A DNA stretch of 64,000 bases from UBA1563 sp041671545 (GTDB taxonomy: Bacteria; Bacteroidota; Ignavibacteria; Ignavibacteriales; Ignavibacteriaceae). Every line of letters starts with the position of its first letter. The stretch's first letter is position 1. A program made the position numbers and the translations under genes. Location of the stretch: assembly GCA_041671545.1 (NCBI GenBank), contig JBAZBI010000001.1:62001-126000 (forward strand), written 5' to 3'. The notes under the pieces are model-generated. The model was given only the letters and a program-made list of their open reading frames with translations, was not told where the DNA came from and searched no databases. Positions 45,771-54,796 of this stretch are shown in pieces.

Positions 45771-48284
45771 TTAAATCCCTAATTGCAAACCGGCAACAAA
45801 ATTTCGTTCTGCTGCGGGGAAAAATTCTTTCCCGATTGCATACATCGAAAAATAAGTATCAAAAACGTTATTGATCTGTAAAAACAACTTTGATTTTGTG
45901 GGAGTGTTGAAAAGTCTCAACTCATAACTGGAAAATAAATTTAATACAATAGAAGCATCGTTTACATTGTCCTCATAACCAAAATGTCCGGGATATTTTA
46001 AAAGATAATTCTTTAATTCATTTCCATAATTATCCGAATAAAATTTTCCAACGTATTTCCCATCGAGTTGGAAATAAAAATCATTTAATGAATAACGGAT
46101 GGAAACATTGGTAAGAAAATCCGGGAAGCCGCCGATACTATTTCCATCTAAAGATAAATTACCAACAGATGGAGTTCCAAGTGAATCGTAATAAGTAATA
46201 AACGATGAAGCGTTAGTAATTTTGTTTTGGCTGTAGGTTGCATTAAAAATTATTTGTAAATCTTCCATCGGTTTTAGTGATGAAGAGAATTCAATTCCTG
46301 AATGAACTGTCTGTTTTGCATTTCCCATCATCGGCGCGCCAAAAATATCTAACCGTCCGTTTTTAATTAATTCATTTTCAAATGACATGTAGAACAAATT
46401 TACATTGATCTGATAGTCTTTTTGATTAATTGAATAACCAAGATCAAAACTGTTCATCGTTTCCGGCTTAACTAATGGTTTAGATAAATCATAAGTATTA
46501 TCACTTCTCAATTCAAATTGTGGGACTGCACCGCCACTTGATTCAACGGCATTGTAATAATCATTCAAGCGCGGTTCACGAGATACTCTAGCAAAAGTTG
46601 CGTATGCACTTTTTGTTTCATCAAACTTGTAATTAATTCCAACACGAGGATTAAAAAATGTATGTTGGATAGAAAAATCATTCTGCAGAAACTTTTCATT
46701 GTAAAGACGATATTTATTATAAGCGATTTGGAGTTCACCCAACAGACTGATTTGATCATTCACTTTGTACTGTTCATTCACAAAACCGTTAATGATATTT
46801 TTCGCTCCGTTAAACTGATAATAGCGGTAATTGATAATATTATTATCTGTGATATCATCCGCTGAAACAATTAAACCGTAATGGAGAGAACGATGGTTGC
46901 GTAATTCCAAACCTGTAGTCAAAACTCCATTAGAATGATTTATTTGAATTCTCGGAATCCATCCGAATTGTTTATTCTCTACCATTCCACGAAGTAAAGT
47001 ATTTGTTGGAATAATTGTTGAATCAAAACCACCATCATTTAATCTAAAATATCCTCTAACATAATCATCGCCATAAAGATTAGCCCAACTTCCATCGAAA
47101 TCAAAGAATCCTTTTCCAATTACTAAAAACAGCGCTGAATTTAGGGTAATGTTTTCATTAAGCTTATATTCATTTAACATTTCATAATGAGGTTGAGAAA
47201 AGTTTTCAATTTCTTTGTCGCGTCGTTGAAAAGTGAGAGAATCAATAAAATTAGTGTTTGAAGCTTCCCAGGACGAAAGATTTTTTCTGCGATGATTCTT
47301 TTCTTTTATTGCAAACTTTGGCAATCCATTATAAACCAATCCATCTTTAATTGGTCCTCCATACAAATTTATTTGTGTGGTAAATGATTCATCAATTCTG
47401 GAAAGAGAAAAGTAATATGATTTTAAATCCACCCAGGAACGGTCGCGGTAACCACTACTTAATGTTTGAGATACTTTTCCGGAGAAAGAATATTTCCCAT
47501 CTATCAATCCGCTTGAAGCTGCCACACTATATTTTCTTGTGTTGTAACTTCCGAGAGTTGAAGAAGCCGTTACATATTTATTTAACGAGAAGTTTGAAGT
47601 AATAATATTAATTGAACCACCAATCGCCGGATAGCCGAAAATTCCGCCGGAACCTCTTTGCACTTGAATAAATTCTGTTGTGGCAAGAATATCTGAAAAA
47701 TCTACCCAATAAACGTTATGATCTTCGGGATCATTTTGAGGAACACCGTTAATCGAAATAGAAATTCTCCGTTGATCAAATCCCCGAATACTCAAATAAT
47801 TGTATCCAATTCCATTTCCCCCTTCCGAATAAAATGTAGTTGACGGAATTGAACTTAAAAACTCCGGGATATCCTGCACTGAGTATTTCTTCTCAATCTC
47901 TTTTCCCGATATTTCAGAAAAGGTTGCAGGCGTTTCTCCTTTTTTGTGTACCGAAGCAGTTATCAAAACTGTTTGCGCCGGAAATATTTTTCTCTCTAAT
48001 TTAATGACCAGATTTTTACTTGCATCATTGATAGAGATACTTTGATGCTTGGTTTCATAGCCGATATGAGTAACAGCTATTTCAACTCCTGGAATATTTT
48101 CATCCAATTGAAGACGAAAATATCCGCGATCATCGGCACTGATAATAGTTTCTGTGTTGCTTATTCTAATATTAGCAGAAGGTAATGATTCCATTGTTTC
48201 TACATCTACAACTTTCCCGGAAACAATATTTTGCTGCCCGAATGATATTGTAGAAATTAAAAGAAAATAAAAAATGTATTTCAT
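45771..48284 (-). CDS. TonB-dependent outer-membrane receptor, probable thiamine uptake
   Basis: An 837-residue outer-membrane receptor. A signal peptide (about 1-16) precedes a carboxypeptidase-regulatory-like domain (GKVVDVETMESLPSANIRIS, about 20-105). The plug domain (about 125-230, with YLSIRGFDQRRISISINGVP) and a long beta-barrel ending in GLQLGI follow. Its place directly behind a TPP riboswitch and in front of thiamine pyrophosphokinase predicts thiamine as the ligand. The ATG has GGAG nine bases upstream, just after the U-tract of the regulatory terminator. Confidence 0.92.
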   Translation of the reverse strand: MKYIFYFLLISTISFGQQNIVSGKVVDVETMESLPSANIRISNTETIISADDRGYFRLQLDENIPGVEIAVTHIGYETKHQSISINDASKNLVIKLERKIFPAQTVLITASVHKKGETPATFSEISGKEIEKKYSVQDIPEFLSSIPSTTFYSEGGNGIGYNYLSIRGFDQRRISISINGVPQNDPEDHNVYWVDFSDILATTEFIQVQRGSGGIFGYPAIGGSINIITSNFSLNKYVTASSTLGSYNTRKYSVAASSGLIDGKYSFSGKVSQTLSSGYRDRSWVDLKSYYFSLSRIDESFTTQINLYGGPIKDGLVYNGLPKFAIKEKNHRRKNLSSWEASNTNFIDSLTFQRRDKEIENFSQPHYEMLNEYKLNENITLNSALFLVIGKGFFDFDGSWANLYGDDYVRGYFRLNDGGFDSTIIPTNTLLRGMVENKQFGWIPRIQINHSNGVLTTGLELRNHRSLHYGLIVSADDITDNNIINYRYYQFNGAKNIINGFVNEQYKVNDQISLLGELQIAYNKYRLYNEKFLQNDFSIQHTFFNPRVGINYKFDETKSAYATFARVSREPRLNDYYNAVESSGGAVPQFELRSDNTYDLSKPLVKPETMNSFDLGYSINQKDYQINVNLFYMSFENELIKNGRLDIFGAPMMGNAKQTVHSGIEFSSSLKPMEDLQIIFNATYSQNKITNASSFITYYDSLGTPSVGNLSLDGNSIGGFPDFLTNVSIRYSLNDFYFQLDGKYVGKFYSDNYGNELKNYLLKYPGHFGYEDNVNDASIVLNLFSSYELRLFNTPTKSKLFLQINNVFDTYFSMYAIGKEFFPAAERNFVAGLQLGI

Positions 48285-48297
48285 GATTTGTTACTCC

Positions 48298-48328
48298 AAA
48301 AAAAAAGCCGTCTTGTTAGGGACGGCTT
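48298..48328 (-). terminator. riboswitch expression-platform terminator
   Basis: On the minus strand, AAGCCGTC pairs with GACGGCTT around the loop CCTAACA and is followed by nine T. It lies between the TPP aptamer and the receptor start, and its U-tract ends next to the GGAG ribosome site. This suits ligand-dependent transcription termination. Confidence 0.88.
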
Positions 48329-48345
48329 ATAAATAAAAAATAATT

Positions 48346-48436
48346 CAGTTTCCCTACGCCGGAATTACCCGGATCAGGTTAAAGGGTATGTTCTCAGTCA
48401 TCACGCACGAAAAAGTGGGACAACACCCCTAACGGT
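48346..48436 (-). promoter_or_regulatory. TPP (thiamine pyrophosphate) riboswitch
   Basis: The minus strand shows the THI-element core: TAGGGGTG at the 5' side, ACTGAGA followed by ATACCC, and CCTGATCCGGGTAATTCCGG with GCGTAGGGA at the 3' side. The CTGAGA and CCTGATC/GCGTAGGGA blocks are the conserved thiamine pyrophosphate contacts. A variable P3 extension (CCCACTTTTTCGTGCGTG) separates the halves. It controls the receptor, kinase and symporter operon through the terminator just downstream: high TPP should switch the operon off. Confidence 0.96.
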
Positions 48437-48457
48437 TTTCAGTAAAATAAGAACGAA

Positions 48458-51094
48458 TTAGTTGAGGACTAACTTTTGTCCAACAATAATTTTATTTGAA
48501 TTTAATCTGTTCAGTTGTTTGATCTCAGTAATCTCTAAATTAAATCTTTTAGCGATTGAATCTAAAGAATCTCCTTTTCTTACCTTGTAGGAAGTGCTTT
48601 TGGAAGATTTTTTTGTTACAGAATCTTGTGATCTTCTACTTGTTTTGCTTACAGGTTCACTGTCACTGTAAATTTTCAATTTTTGTCCGGCAAGAATATT
48701 GCTTCTCTTAATTGCATTCCATTTTTTGATTTCGGAAGTAGAGACGTGAAATTGTTCTGCAATCTCTCCGATCGTTTCACCTTTTTTTACCGTATAATTG
48801 GTAAGAATTCCGGGAGTTTTGGAAATTGCATCACCCATTGAAGAGGATTCTGAATTATGAATTTTTAACACCTGTCCGGCGGCAATATCATTTGAATTCA
48901 GTTTATTCCAATTACGGAGCTGATTGATCCGAACTCCAAATTTATCAGCAATTTTACCAAGTGATTCACCACGGCGGACTTTATATTTAAATGTTCTTTG
49001 TGTTGAGACTGATCTCTCTGTTTTTTCTTCAGCGGAAGCAAAGCTGTTAGTTTTTGGCTCGCTGCTAATTTTAAGTTTTTGTCCTTTGATCACTCTGTTT
49101 GAAGATAGATTATTCCAATCTTTAAGAGTAGCTACATTAACTTTGAATTTGGAAGCAATAGAAGTAAGATTATCTCCTCTTCTAACTTTATAATATGTCC
49201 AGGCTTTTTTAGTAACATCAACTGAACTGCGAGTAGTTTTTTCTTGAGAGGTTTGGTTATCCAAACTAGCATAATAATCTGCTTTCTCTTCAGGAACATA
49301 TACATTTAAAGTCTGTGATACTTTTATTGTTTCGGTGTAAGGAATGTTATTCCAGTTTCTTAAATCACTTACTCTTACGTTGAAAAGATCAGCGATGCCC
49401 AAAAGGCTTTCGTTCTGTTTTACCTTATAAGTAACAACAACTTTTCCGGCAGGTTTTATATGAACCGGTTGATCTTGATCAGAAGCCAGTTCATCATTTT
49501 CTTCAATTCCGGCTTCATCGGCAACAACTTCTTTTGAGTCATTCATCAATGTGGGAAGTTGAGCTAATTTTTCGTTATTCAGATTTTTATAAGGAGAAAC
49601 ATATTCATCTGAATTGTTTTCTTCAGAAGTTTCAACGGCAGAAGTTTCATTTGAATTATATGCAAAATCGGTGCTGTTAAAATTAGATTTATAAGGAATT
49701 TTTAATCTAATTCCTCTTTTTACTCTTGTTTTAACGGAAATATTATTTGCATCTGCTAAATCTGCTTTTGAAATACCGTATAACGAAGCTACTTTAGCTA
49801 AAGACTCGCCTCTTTTAACTGTGTGGAAAGCAAATTGGCGTTTAGCGCTCTGGGGAACGTTTTCCAATGCTGCTGCAAATAAGTTTGCAGTTCCAACAGG
49901 AATTTTTAACTCATATCCACCAACTGTATTGGATGGGGTTGAGTTCATAGTCAATTCAGGATTCAAATCTGCTAACTCTTCAGCAGATAAATTACACGAA
50001 CTTGCAAAATAGTCTAATCCAATAGCATCAGTAACCTTAATAGTTTCAAATTCCAACTTCTTCTGGTACTGAATGTCTGAAAATCCATATTTTTCCGGTT
50101 CCATTGCTATCATTGTGGCAGCAATATACTGAGGAACATAACTTCTTGTTTCTTTTGGCAAATATTGTTGAAGTTCCCAGAAATCTGTTGTCCCTGAACG
50201 TTTAATTGCTCTTTGGATTCTTCCCTCACCTGCATTGTATGAAGCTAATGCAAGGTACCAGTCTCCCAGTGAATTATGTAAATCTTTCAAGTGTTTTGCA
50301 GCTGCTTTAGAAGCTTTGAGAACATCTCTTCTTTCATCAAAATGGAAATCAGAAGTAAGTCCATAAATTCTTCCGGTGGAACGCATGAACTGCCACATTC
50401 CAACCGCTCCTGCCCAAGAACGTGCAGTAGGATTAACGCCACTTTCAATCATACAAAGGTACATTAACTGTTGCGGAGTTCCTTCGTTTGCAAAGATTTC
50501 TTTTAGGATCGGGAAATATCTTCCTGAACGTGCAAGCCAAAGCGCCATGTGGTGTTTACCACGACCCTGGAAATAGTCAACCCATTGTTGTACTTGATCA
50601 TTTACAACTAAAGGAATTTCAGAATTGATTACAATTTTTTCCTTTGGTTCAGTTGTCTTTTTGTTTGAATTAAGACTGATCTCAGGAACAGATTTTCCAA
50701 TCCATTCCTCTAACGCTGCAAAGGAGGCATTCTCAGGAAGTTCGGGTAAACCATCAATATATGATTTGTAGTCATCAATTATTGATGTAGAAAGTTCTGT
50801 ATAGGCATCATTCTCTTCGATGCCGGGATAATAACTTAAGTTGTTGATTATACGAAGTGCATTTTCGTAATTGTTGATAGCTTCTGCAACACTGTTTATT
50901 TCTTGTTTTGCTAAAGCTGATACATAGGACTGGCGGGCTTGTTCTAATAATTCGGAAACTATTTCACTTTTTTGTATTTCCGGTTGCGTTGTAACGGCTT
51001 GTTCGTTTTTTGCTACTTCTTTATTCGTTCCGCATGATGTTAATACGAAAGCTGATAAAGCGGCAGCAAGAAGCCATATTGTTTTTTTTTTCAT
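48458..51094 (-). CDS. MltD-like lytic transglycosylase lipoprotein with six LysM domains
   Basis: An 878-residue envelope lipoprotein; the lipobox is LTSC with C21. A transglycosylase (SLT-type) domain spans about 175-330, with catalytic E217 in MIESGVNP, GAVGMWQFM and ALASYNAGEGR. Six LysM peptidoglycan-binding repeats follow at about 422-467, 555-600, 634-676, 703-745, 766-808 and 835-877, each with a YKVRRGDSL-like start. E. coli MltD has two, so six is many. Acidic linkers separate the first three. It should cleave glycan strands in the periplasm. Its gene is upstream of the riboswitch on the same strand but separately controlled. Confidence 0.93.
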   Translation of the reverse strand: MKKKTIWLLAAALSAFVLTSCGTNKEVAKNEQAVTTQPEIQKSEIVSELLEQARQSYVSALAKQEINSVAEAINNYENALRIINNLSYYPGIEENDAYTELSTSIIDDYKSYIDGLPELPENASFAALEEWIGKSVPEISLNSNKKTTEPKEKIVINSEIPLVVNDQVQQWVDYFQGRGKHHMALWLARSGRYFPILKEIFANEGTPQQLMYLCMIESGVNPTARSWAGAVGMWQFMRSTGRIYGLTSDFHFDERRDVLKASKAAAKHLKDLHNSLGDWYLALASYNAGEGRIQRAIKRSGTTDFWELQQYLPKETRSYVPQYIAATMIAMEPEKYGFSDIQYQKKLEFETIKVTDAIGLDYFASSCNLSAEELADLNPELTMNSTPSNTVGGYELKIPVGTANLFAAALENVPQSAKRQFAFHTVKRGESLAKVASLYGISKADLADANNISVKTRVKRGIRLKIPYKSNFNSTDFAYNSNETSAVETSEENNSDEYVSPYKNLNNEKLAQLPTLMNDSKEVVADEAGIEENDELASDQDQPVHIKPAGKVVVTYKVKQNESLLGIADLFNVRVSDLRNWNNIPYTETIKVSQTLNVYVPEEKADYYASLDNQTSQEKTTRSSVDVTKKAWTYYKVRRGDNLTSIASKFKVNVATLKDWNNLSSNRVIKGQKLKISSEPKTNSFASAEEKTERSVSTQRTFKYKVRRGESLGKIADKFGVRINQLRNWNKLNSNDIAAGQVLKIHNSESSSMGDAISKTPGILTNYTVKKGETIGEIAEQFHVSTSEIKKWNAIKRSNILAGQKLKIYSDSEPVSKTSRRSQDSVTKKSSKSTSYKVRKGDSLDSIAKRFNLEITEIKQLNRLNSNKIIVGQKLVLN

Positions 51095-51221
51095 TCTCGC
51101 TCCGATTGATAAATGAATTACTATGGATTACAAAATAAAACAAATCACTTTGTAAGTCAAGTAAAATTTTAACTAAATGTTATAAGAATATGAAAAAACA
51201 AGAAGTTACAATCAGACCAAG

Positions 51222-52766
51222 TTAGAGAGGGATATTAGAATGTTTCTTCTTTGGATTGCTGTCAACCTTTGTTTTTAACAGTGAGAACGACTGTATAATT
51301 CTCGCTCTCGTTTCTGAAGGAGTTATAACATCGTCAATAAAACCGCGCTCCGCAGCGATATAAGGATTAGCAAACTTCTCAACATAATCGCTCAGTTTTT
51401 TATTCAATTCTGCTTCGGGATTTTCCGAAGCGGCAATATCTTTTTTAAAAATTATTTCTACAGCTCCCTTTGGACCCATCACTGCAATTTCAGCCGAAGG
51501 CCATGCAAAATTAAAATCACCACGAATATGTTTGGAGTTCATAACATCGTATGCGCCGCCGTAAGCTTTCCGGGTAATTACCGTAATTTTAGGGACAGTC
51601 GCTTCAGCAAAAGCGAAAAGAAGTTTGGCGCCATGTCTAATAATTCCGTTCCACTCTTGATCGGTACCGGGTAAAAATCCTGGAACATCTTCTAAGACCA
51701 ACAGGGGAATATTAAAAGCGTCGCAGAAGCGAACGAATCGAGCACCTTTAACCGAAGCATTAATATCAAGAACACCTGCCAAAGATGATGGTTGATTTGC
51801 AATAATACCAACTGACATTCCCCCGATCCGGCTGAAACCAACAATGATATTTTCAGCATAATTTTTATGAACTTCAAAAAAAGAATCTTCATCGACCAGG
51901 AGATGAACAATCTCTTTCATATCATAGGGTTTGTTTGGTGAATCGGGAATAATGGCTTCCATCTTTTTCTGAGGAGCTAATGAGGAGTGATCAAATTCAA
52001 TTTCCTCAGGTTTATCCATAAAGTTTTGCGGAAGGTACTCCATCAACTTTCGGACTTTAGTCAAAGTTTCAATTTCATTCTCAAAAATAAAATGAGCGAC
52101 ACCGCTTTTTGAAGCATGCGTTTCGGCTCCTCCCAAATCTTCAAAGGAAACATCTTCGTGGGTTACGGTTTTTACTACATTCGGACCGGTAACAAACATA
52201 TAGCTTGAATTTTTCACCATGAAAACAAAATCGGTAATCGCCGGAGAGTAAACTGCCCCACCTGCACACGGACCAAGAATAACCGAGATTTGGGGAACAA
52301 CTCCAGATGCAAGTGTGTTGAGTAAAAATAGATCGGCATAACCGCCAAGACTACGCACACCTTCTTGTATTCTTGCACCACCGGAATCATTTAATCCGAT
52401 AACCGGAATTCCCAACTTCATGGCTGTGTTCATAATTTTACAAATTTTTTCTGAGTTCGTTTCCGATAGTGAACCTCCAAGCACTGTGAAATCTTGGCTG
52501 TAGATTGCTACTTCCCTTCCATGAATTTTCCCGAAACCGGAAACAACACCATCTCCCAGAAAATCAACTTTGTCCAACCCAAAATCTTTGCTTCTCTGTT
52601 TAACAAAAACATCGATCTCCTGGAAGGAACCTTCATCCACAAGAATTTCGATCCTTTCTCTCGCCGTTAATTTTCCTTTTTGGTGAAGCGCTTCAATTTT
52701 CTCAATTCCACCGCCAAGTTTTGAAATTTCTTTGAGACGGATCAATTCGGTTATTTTATTTTTCAT
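51222..52766 (-). CDS. acyl-CoA carboxylase carboxyltransferase subunit (propionyl/methylmalonyl-CoA type)
   Basis: A carboxyltransferase of about 514 residues in the PccB/MmdA group. Markers are KGKLTARERIEILVDEGSF, GDGVVSGFGKIHGR, GLNDSGGARIQEGV, ILGPCAGGAVYSPAITDF, VLDINASVKGARFVRFCDAF, DVPGFLPGTDQEW and RKAYGGAYDVMNSKH. It moves carboxyl groups between biotin and an acyl-CoA in the cytoplasm. No biotin carrier or biotin carboxylase gene is next to it, so its partners lie elsewhere. I start at ATG 52766; the longer frame begins inside the terminator of the next gene (52792-52823) and is unlikely. Confidence 0.92.
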   Translation of the reverse strand: MKNKITELIRLKEISKLGGGIEKIEALHQKGKLTARERIEILVDEGSFQEIDVFVKQRSKDFGLDKVDFLGDGVVSGFGKIHGREVAIYSQDFTVLGGSLSETNSEKICKIMNTAMKLGIPVIGLNDSGGARIQEGVRSLGGYADLFLLNTLASGVVPQISVILGPCAGGAVYSPAITDFVFMVKNSSYMFVTGPNVVKTVTHEDVSFEDLGGAETHASKSGVAHFIFENEIETLTKVRKLMEYLPQNFMDKPEEIEFDHSSLAPQKKMEAIIPDSPNKPYDMKEIVHLLVDEDSFFEVHKNYAENIIVGFSRIGGMSVGIIANQPSSLAGVLDINASVKGARFVRFCDAFNIPLLVLEDVPGFLPGTDQEWNGIIRHGAKLLFAFAEATVPKITVITRKAYGGAYDVMNSKHIRGDFNFAWPSAEIAVMGPKGAVEIIFKKDIAASENPEAELNKKLSDYVEKFANPYIAAERGFIDDVITPSETRARIIQSFSLLKTKVDSNPKKKHSNIPL

Positions 52767-52791
52767 CGATTTTTCTTTTTGTTTAAAATAA

Positions 52792-52823
52792 GAAAAGGCA
52801 GCCATTTATTTGACTGCCTTTTC
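52792..52823 (-). terminator. rho-independent terminator after DUF6588-like gene
   Basis: GAAAAGGCAG pairs with CTGCCTTTTC around a 12-base loop. On the minus strand it is followed by TTATTTTAAAC. It lies 19 bases past the stop at 52842 and marks the end of that transcript. Confidence 0.8.
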
Positions 52824-52841
52824 AAAAAAATAAAATTTCAT

Positions 52842-53926
52842 TTAGAAAATGAAATTTACACCAAGGCTTGCAGCATTGTATTTAGCTAAACTGTAATCAA
52901 CACTTAAGTTTAGTAAAGCTAATTTGATTGAAGCGCCAACCGTTAAACGAGTTTTATTTTCACCGTCAGCAGAGAAAGAAATTTTGCTTGGGACAGTAAC
53001 ACCAGGAACTGATGTAGCTAAATCCACATCATAAGCAACGTCTACACTTGAGCTTTCAATAGCAAATCCGGCAAACGGTGTAATTGAAATTCCCCATCCG
53101 AAAGTTTTACTTGCATAAATTCCAAAAGTAGTTGCACTTGCTTTGAAAATATCGCCAACCTTTAAAGTTTGTGTAAAGAAAGCTGCAGAAACATCAACCG
53201 GTAATGGAACTGGAATGAACATTGCCGGATTGTGTTGCAAACCAAATCCGAAATAGCTGAATTTACCGAGATCTCCTACTTCAACACTTGGCAAAAATCT
53301 GAATGTTGCCATTGTTCCGTAAACGGTTCCAATTGAAAATTGTGGAGCTACTAAAGGAAGTGCAGGTGCATCTCCTAAAAATCCCATTGCTTTTGTTCCT
53401 ACGGATTTAGGATCAACTTTGTAAGTTTGACTATTATAAGTAATATCAGCACCAGAGAAATCAACCATAACTTCTGATTCTTTTTTACCAACAATAGTTG
53501 GACCGCTGATTCCAACGGTAAATTCTTTCTGGGCGACTAAATTTGCAAGCTCATCCTTTTGACCACTTGTTAGAATAAGTAATTTAGGATCAGTAGTACT
53601 TGCATCAATCATTTCGCGAGCTTGTGCCTGGCTAAATCTGAATGTACCGGTTGTACTAAATGTCTTATTGTTATCGCCAAACATTGTTGCCATAGCGACT
53701 ACACCAACTTCAAGATCAATTCCAAAAACTTTTGATGAAGGTGATTTATGAACCCATCCCGAATTGAGATTTGAGCCGAACGCAGAAATAATAGGAGCAA
53801 CATAAGCCTCTCCGGCTGTTCCGGTTAGCTTTGTTAATGTCTCTTGTAGTCCCTGACTTTTCCCTACTCCTGTGAAAATAAAACACCCAGAATAATCATC
53901 GTAAAGAAACTGTACGCTCTTTTCAT
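52842..53926 (-). CDS. DUF6588-like outer-membrane beta-barrel protein; signal peptide interrupted by a frameshift
   Basis: The open frame from 53693 (283 residues) is only the C-terminal part. Upstream, in the same frame, GKSQGLQETLTKLTGTAGEA and GVVAMATMFG are clearly protein. An ATG at 53926 with AAGGAG six bases before it encodes MKRAYSFFTMIILGV, which needs one extra T near 53875-53883 to join FIFTGVGKSQ; as written it stops after 20 codons. With that change the product is about 360 residues with a signal peptide. The beta-rich body (FGLQHNPAMFIPVPLPVDVSA, SIKLALLNLSVDYSLAKYNA, terminal GVNFIF) fits an outer-membrane protein of the DUF6588 type. Function unknown. Confidence 0.72.
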
Positions 53927-54151
53927 ATCGAACTCCTTTTTGTTATGACTGAATTATGTTTTTCGAATTCTGACCGAAACATATGTAATTCATTCTTATC
54001 GGTCAAGTATTTTTTGCGAGCTTTTTTTAACAATCTAAAATTAGAATAATTTTCTACTGATTGAAATAACGCATTTGCACTATTTTTAGACATCGGTCAT
54101 TGGTCAATAGTCAAGAAGGATCAATCTTATCTCGCTTCAATTCTTATCGAA

Positions 54152-54796
54152 TCAAGAATTAAAAAACGGATTGGAATGTATCTCTCTCCCGATTGTAGAG
54201 CTATATCCATGACCTGGAAATATTTCAGTTTGTTTCGGAAGTGTAAAAAGTTTTTCGCGAATTGATTTTATTAAGGTTTGATAATTCCCTCCCAATAAGT
54301 CGGTTCTGCCTATTGAGTTCTCAAATAAAACATCACCGGTAAAACAGATGCTGCTTTGAGGGAAGTAGATGGAAAATTCTCCAGGTGAATGTCCCGGTGT
54401 AAACAAAAATTTGATCTCATCTTTTCCAATCCACAACGAAGTTGCCTCGGAAAGAAAATTTTCACACGATTGTACCTTTGACATTTCCATCCCGAACATC
54501 CGTGCTTGAGTTGGAGCGTTTTCAAGCAAAGGTTTATCAAACTCCGGTATATAACACTTAGGTTGAAACTCATTTAATACAAAATTGTTTCCGAAAATAT
54601 GGTCAAGATGGCAGTGAGTATTAAACAGATACTTTACCACAAGTTGTTTATCTAAAATGAAATTTTTTAATTCGTTTTCTTCTTTTACTGAAAAACAACC
54701 GGGATCAATTACAACTGCCTCTTTCGATTCCTTTTCCCAAGCTACATAAGTGTTTTCAGAGAAAGGATTAAACGTAAAAGTTTTTACTTCGATCAT
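54152..54796 (-). CDS. MBL-fold metallohydrolase (glyoxalase II-like)
   Basis: A 214-residue metallo-beta-lactamase-fold hydrolase. The metal motif is THCHLDHIFGN (about 60-70, HxHxDH), with further ligands in TPGHSPGEFSIY, FTGDVLFENSIGRTD and FPGHGYSSTIG. It is short, like the YcbL/hydroxyacylglutathione-hydrolase relatives, and is probably cytoplasmic. The substrate is unknown. It overlaps aroC by four bases (ATGA), so they are co-translated, though no shared pathway is apparent. Confidence 0.9.
   Translation of the reverse strand: MIEVKTFTFNPFSENTYVAWEKESKEAVVIDPGCFSVKEENELKNFILDKQLVVKYLFNTHCHLDHIFGNNFVLNEFQPKCYIPEFDKPLLENAPTQARMFGMEMSKVQSCENFLSEATSLWIGKDEIKFLFTPGHSPGEFSIYFPQSSICFTGDVLFENSIGRTDLLGGNYQTLIKSIREKLFTLPKQTEIFPGHGYSSTIGREIHSNPFFNS

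Noticed and set aside
52767..52805. Upstream extension of the carboxyltransferase gene to 52805
   Set aside because: The extra codons overlap the terminator hairpin of the preceding gene and lack a ribosome site; ATG 52766 begins the conserved part.
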